Part shown: positions 20,995-21,943 of the stretch, in pieces
How the letters are laid out: every line of letters starts with the position of its first letter
How positions within the stretch are numbered: the first letter of the stretch is position 1
DNA from: UBA9845 sp051889975
GTDB lineage: Bacteria > Bacillota > Clostridia > Christensenellales > UBA1242
Length of the DNA stretch: 21,943 nucleotides
Reading direction: 5' to 3'
Assembly: GCA_051889975.1 (NCBI GenBank)
Contig: JBJFDJ010000042.1
Coordinates: 1-21,943 of the forward strand
The notes under the pieces: generated by a model
The model's input: the letters and a program-made list of their open reading frames with translations, nothing else
Told to the model about the DNA's origin: nothing
Databases searched by the model: none
Position numbers and translations under genes: made by a program

Positions 20995-21943
20995 ATGAAC
21001 ATAGATAGCAAAGTAGTTAATGAATTAAGGGTTTTAAGTACCGAAATTATAACAAATGCAAAGTCTGGTCACACGGGCATTGCGTTGGGCTCTGCGCCAA
21101 TATTATATAGTTTGTATGCAAATGTTTTGGCAGTTGATTGCAATGACCCAAAAAATTTTAATCGTGACAGATTTGTTTTAAGCGCAGGTCATGGCAGTAG
21201 CATTTTATACAGCATACTTTATGGAATGGGCTACAACCTAACCAATGAAGACTTAAAAAATTTTAGGCAACTTGGTTCAAAAACCCCGGGCCACCCAGAA
21301 GTAAATGTTACAGAAGGCGTTGATTGTAGCACAGGTCCGCTTGGTCAAGGGGTTGCAAACGCAGTTGGCATGGCAATTGCTCAAAAGCACATGGCAAGTT
21401 TATACAACAAAAAAGACTGCAAAATTTTTGATAGCAAAATATTTTGTCTTTGTGGCGATGGCTGTTTGATGGAAGGCGTTAGCCAAGAGGCATTAAGTCT
21501 TGCAGGCAACCTCAATTTAGACAATTTTGTTTTAATTTATGACTGCAACAAAATTACCATCGAAGGCAAAATAGATATCACGTTTACCGAAAACACAAAA
21601 CTCAAATTTGAAAGTTTGGGCTTTGATGTTTTGCAAGTTAAAGATGGCAACAATGTTGACCTTATAACAAAAAATTTGTTAAAAGCAAAACAATCAAAAA
21701 AGCCTACTCTTGTCATTGTTAACACTCAAATTGGCTTTGGCAGTGAACTTGCTGGTAGCAATAAAATACACGGCAAACCTTTGAGTATCGATGAACTTGA
21801 AAAATTAAAATGCAATCTAAAAGTTTTAAAACCAAATTTTGATTTATCAAATGATGTAAAAGACCATTTAAAGCAAAAATCATTAAATGCAAAACAAAGA
21901 TTAAAGCAACAATCAAACACTCAAGAATACAAAAAACTTTATC
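20995..21943 (+). CDS. tkt: transketolase, N-terminal part (runs off the window)
   Basis: The open frame starts at 20995 after AAAGGTGA and continues past the end; 316 codons are seen of a usual 650-670. The N-terminal thiamine-pyrophosphate (TPP) domain is clear: AKSGHTGIALGSAPILY, FVLSAGHGSSILYSILY, GHPEVNVTEGVDCSTGPLGQGVANAVGMAIA, the GDG...N metal-TPP motif with Gly154-Asp155-Gly156 and Asn185 (GDGCLMEG, YDCNKITIEG), and a late GFGSELAGSNKIHG. The enzyme transfers two-carbon units between sugar phosphates in the pentose phosphate pathway. The visible part is intact. YDCNK is a small departure from the usual YDSN-type motif. Whether this is the one-piece enzyme or the split N-terminal half cannot be decided here, though the segment after residue 270 looks like the linker of a full-length protein. 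Confidence 0.93.
   Translation, partial: MNIDSKVVNELRVLSTEIITNAKSGHTGIALGSAPILYSLYANVLAVDCNDPKNFNRDRFVLSAGHGSSILYSILYGMGYNLTNEDLKNFRQLGSKTPGHPEVNVTEGVDCSTGPLGQGVANAVGMAIAQKHMASLYNKKDCKIFDSKIFCLCGDGCLMEGVSQEALSLAGNLNLDNFVLIYDCNKITIEGKIDITFTENTKLKFESLGFDVLQVKDGNNVDLITKNLLKAKQSKKPTLVIVNTQIGFGSELAGSNKIHGKPLSIDELEKLKCNLKVLKPNFDLSNDVKDHLKQKSLNAKQRLKQQSNTQEYKKLY

Noticed and set aside
1..21943. CRISPR arrays, insertion sequences, rRNA and tRNA genes
   Set aside because: No regularly spaced direct repeats, transposase-like frames or recognisable RNA genes were seen on either strand.

Overview
The window is strongly AT-rich and its gene set points to an endospore-forming, low-GC Firmicute (Clostridia-like, probably an uncultured or metagenome-assembled lineage; a run of 100 N at 2122-2221 marks a scaffold gap). 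The evidence for this is the rpsF-ssb-rpsR operon, the yabP-yabQ-divIC cluster next to spoIIE, canonical sigma-A promoters, AAGGAG-type ribosome binding sites and U-tailed terminators. No exact genus can be read from the sequence.

Layout. 1-1170: ribosomal protein S6, SSB and ribosomal protein S18, closed by a strong terminator. 1354-2044: a predicted surface lipoprotein whose near-consensus promoter holds an 11-C homopolymer in its 17-nt spacer. 2222-3291 (-): a DisA_N-like (diadenylate cyclase-like) protein cut by the assembly gap. 3554-4189 (-): an unknown acidic-tailed protein with a perfect consensus promoter. 4360-5308 (-): yabP, yabQ and divIC, each start overlapping the previous stop by one base, divergent from spoIIE (5628-7940). 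8089-8179: a perfect four-way-junction (cloverleaf) inverted-repeat element. 8231-8979: a frameshifted small gene divergent from an XRE regulator. 9012-11304: recD2 with a LexA-like dyad over its -35 and no ribosome binding site. 11469-11547: a second cloverleaf element of the same architecture but different sequence. 11580-13185: a small-alarmone-hydrolase-like HD protein divergent from a nucleotidyltransferase. 13480-16606: a YwaF/TP0381-like membrane protein, an unknown 180-aa protein, a DUF421 (YetF-like) membrane protein and an amidase-domain protein. 16787-18046: a membrane-anchored acidic coiled-coil protein. 18299-20385: a patatin-like lipase overlapping a ComEC-type metallo-beta-lactamase. 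20496-21943: a degenerate shikimate-kinase-like protein followed by the N-terminal part of a transketolase that runs off the window.

The most unusual signals are: (1) the poly-C promoter, which has the classic layout of a phase-variable switch for a surface lipoprotein; (2) the two cloverleaf elements, both with a perfect 13-bp closing stem and three internal hairpins but unrelated stem sequences, which suggests selection on shape; (3) a SOS-like operator combined with a leaderless start at recD2, part of a wider pattern in which several -10 boxes sit 7 nt (no ribosome binding site) or 17-18 nt (ribosome binding site at the transcript's 5' end) before the start codon.

All functional calls rest on reading motifs by eye; no searches or folding calculations were run.
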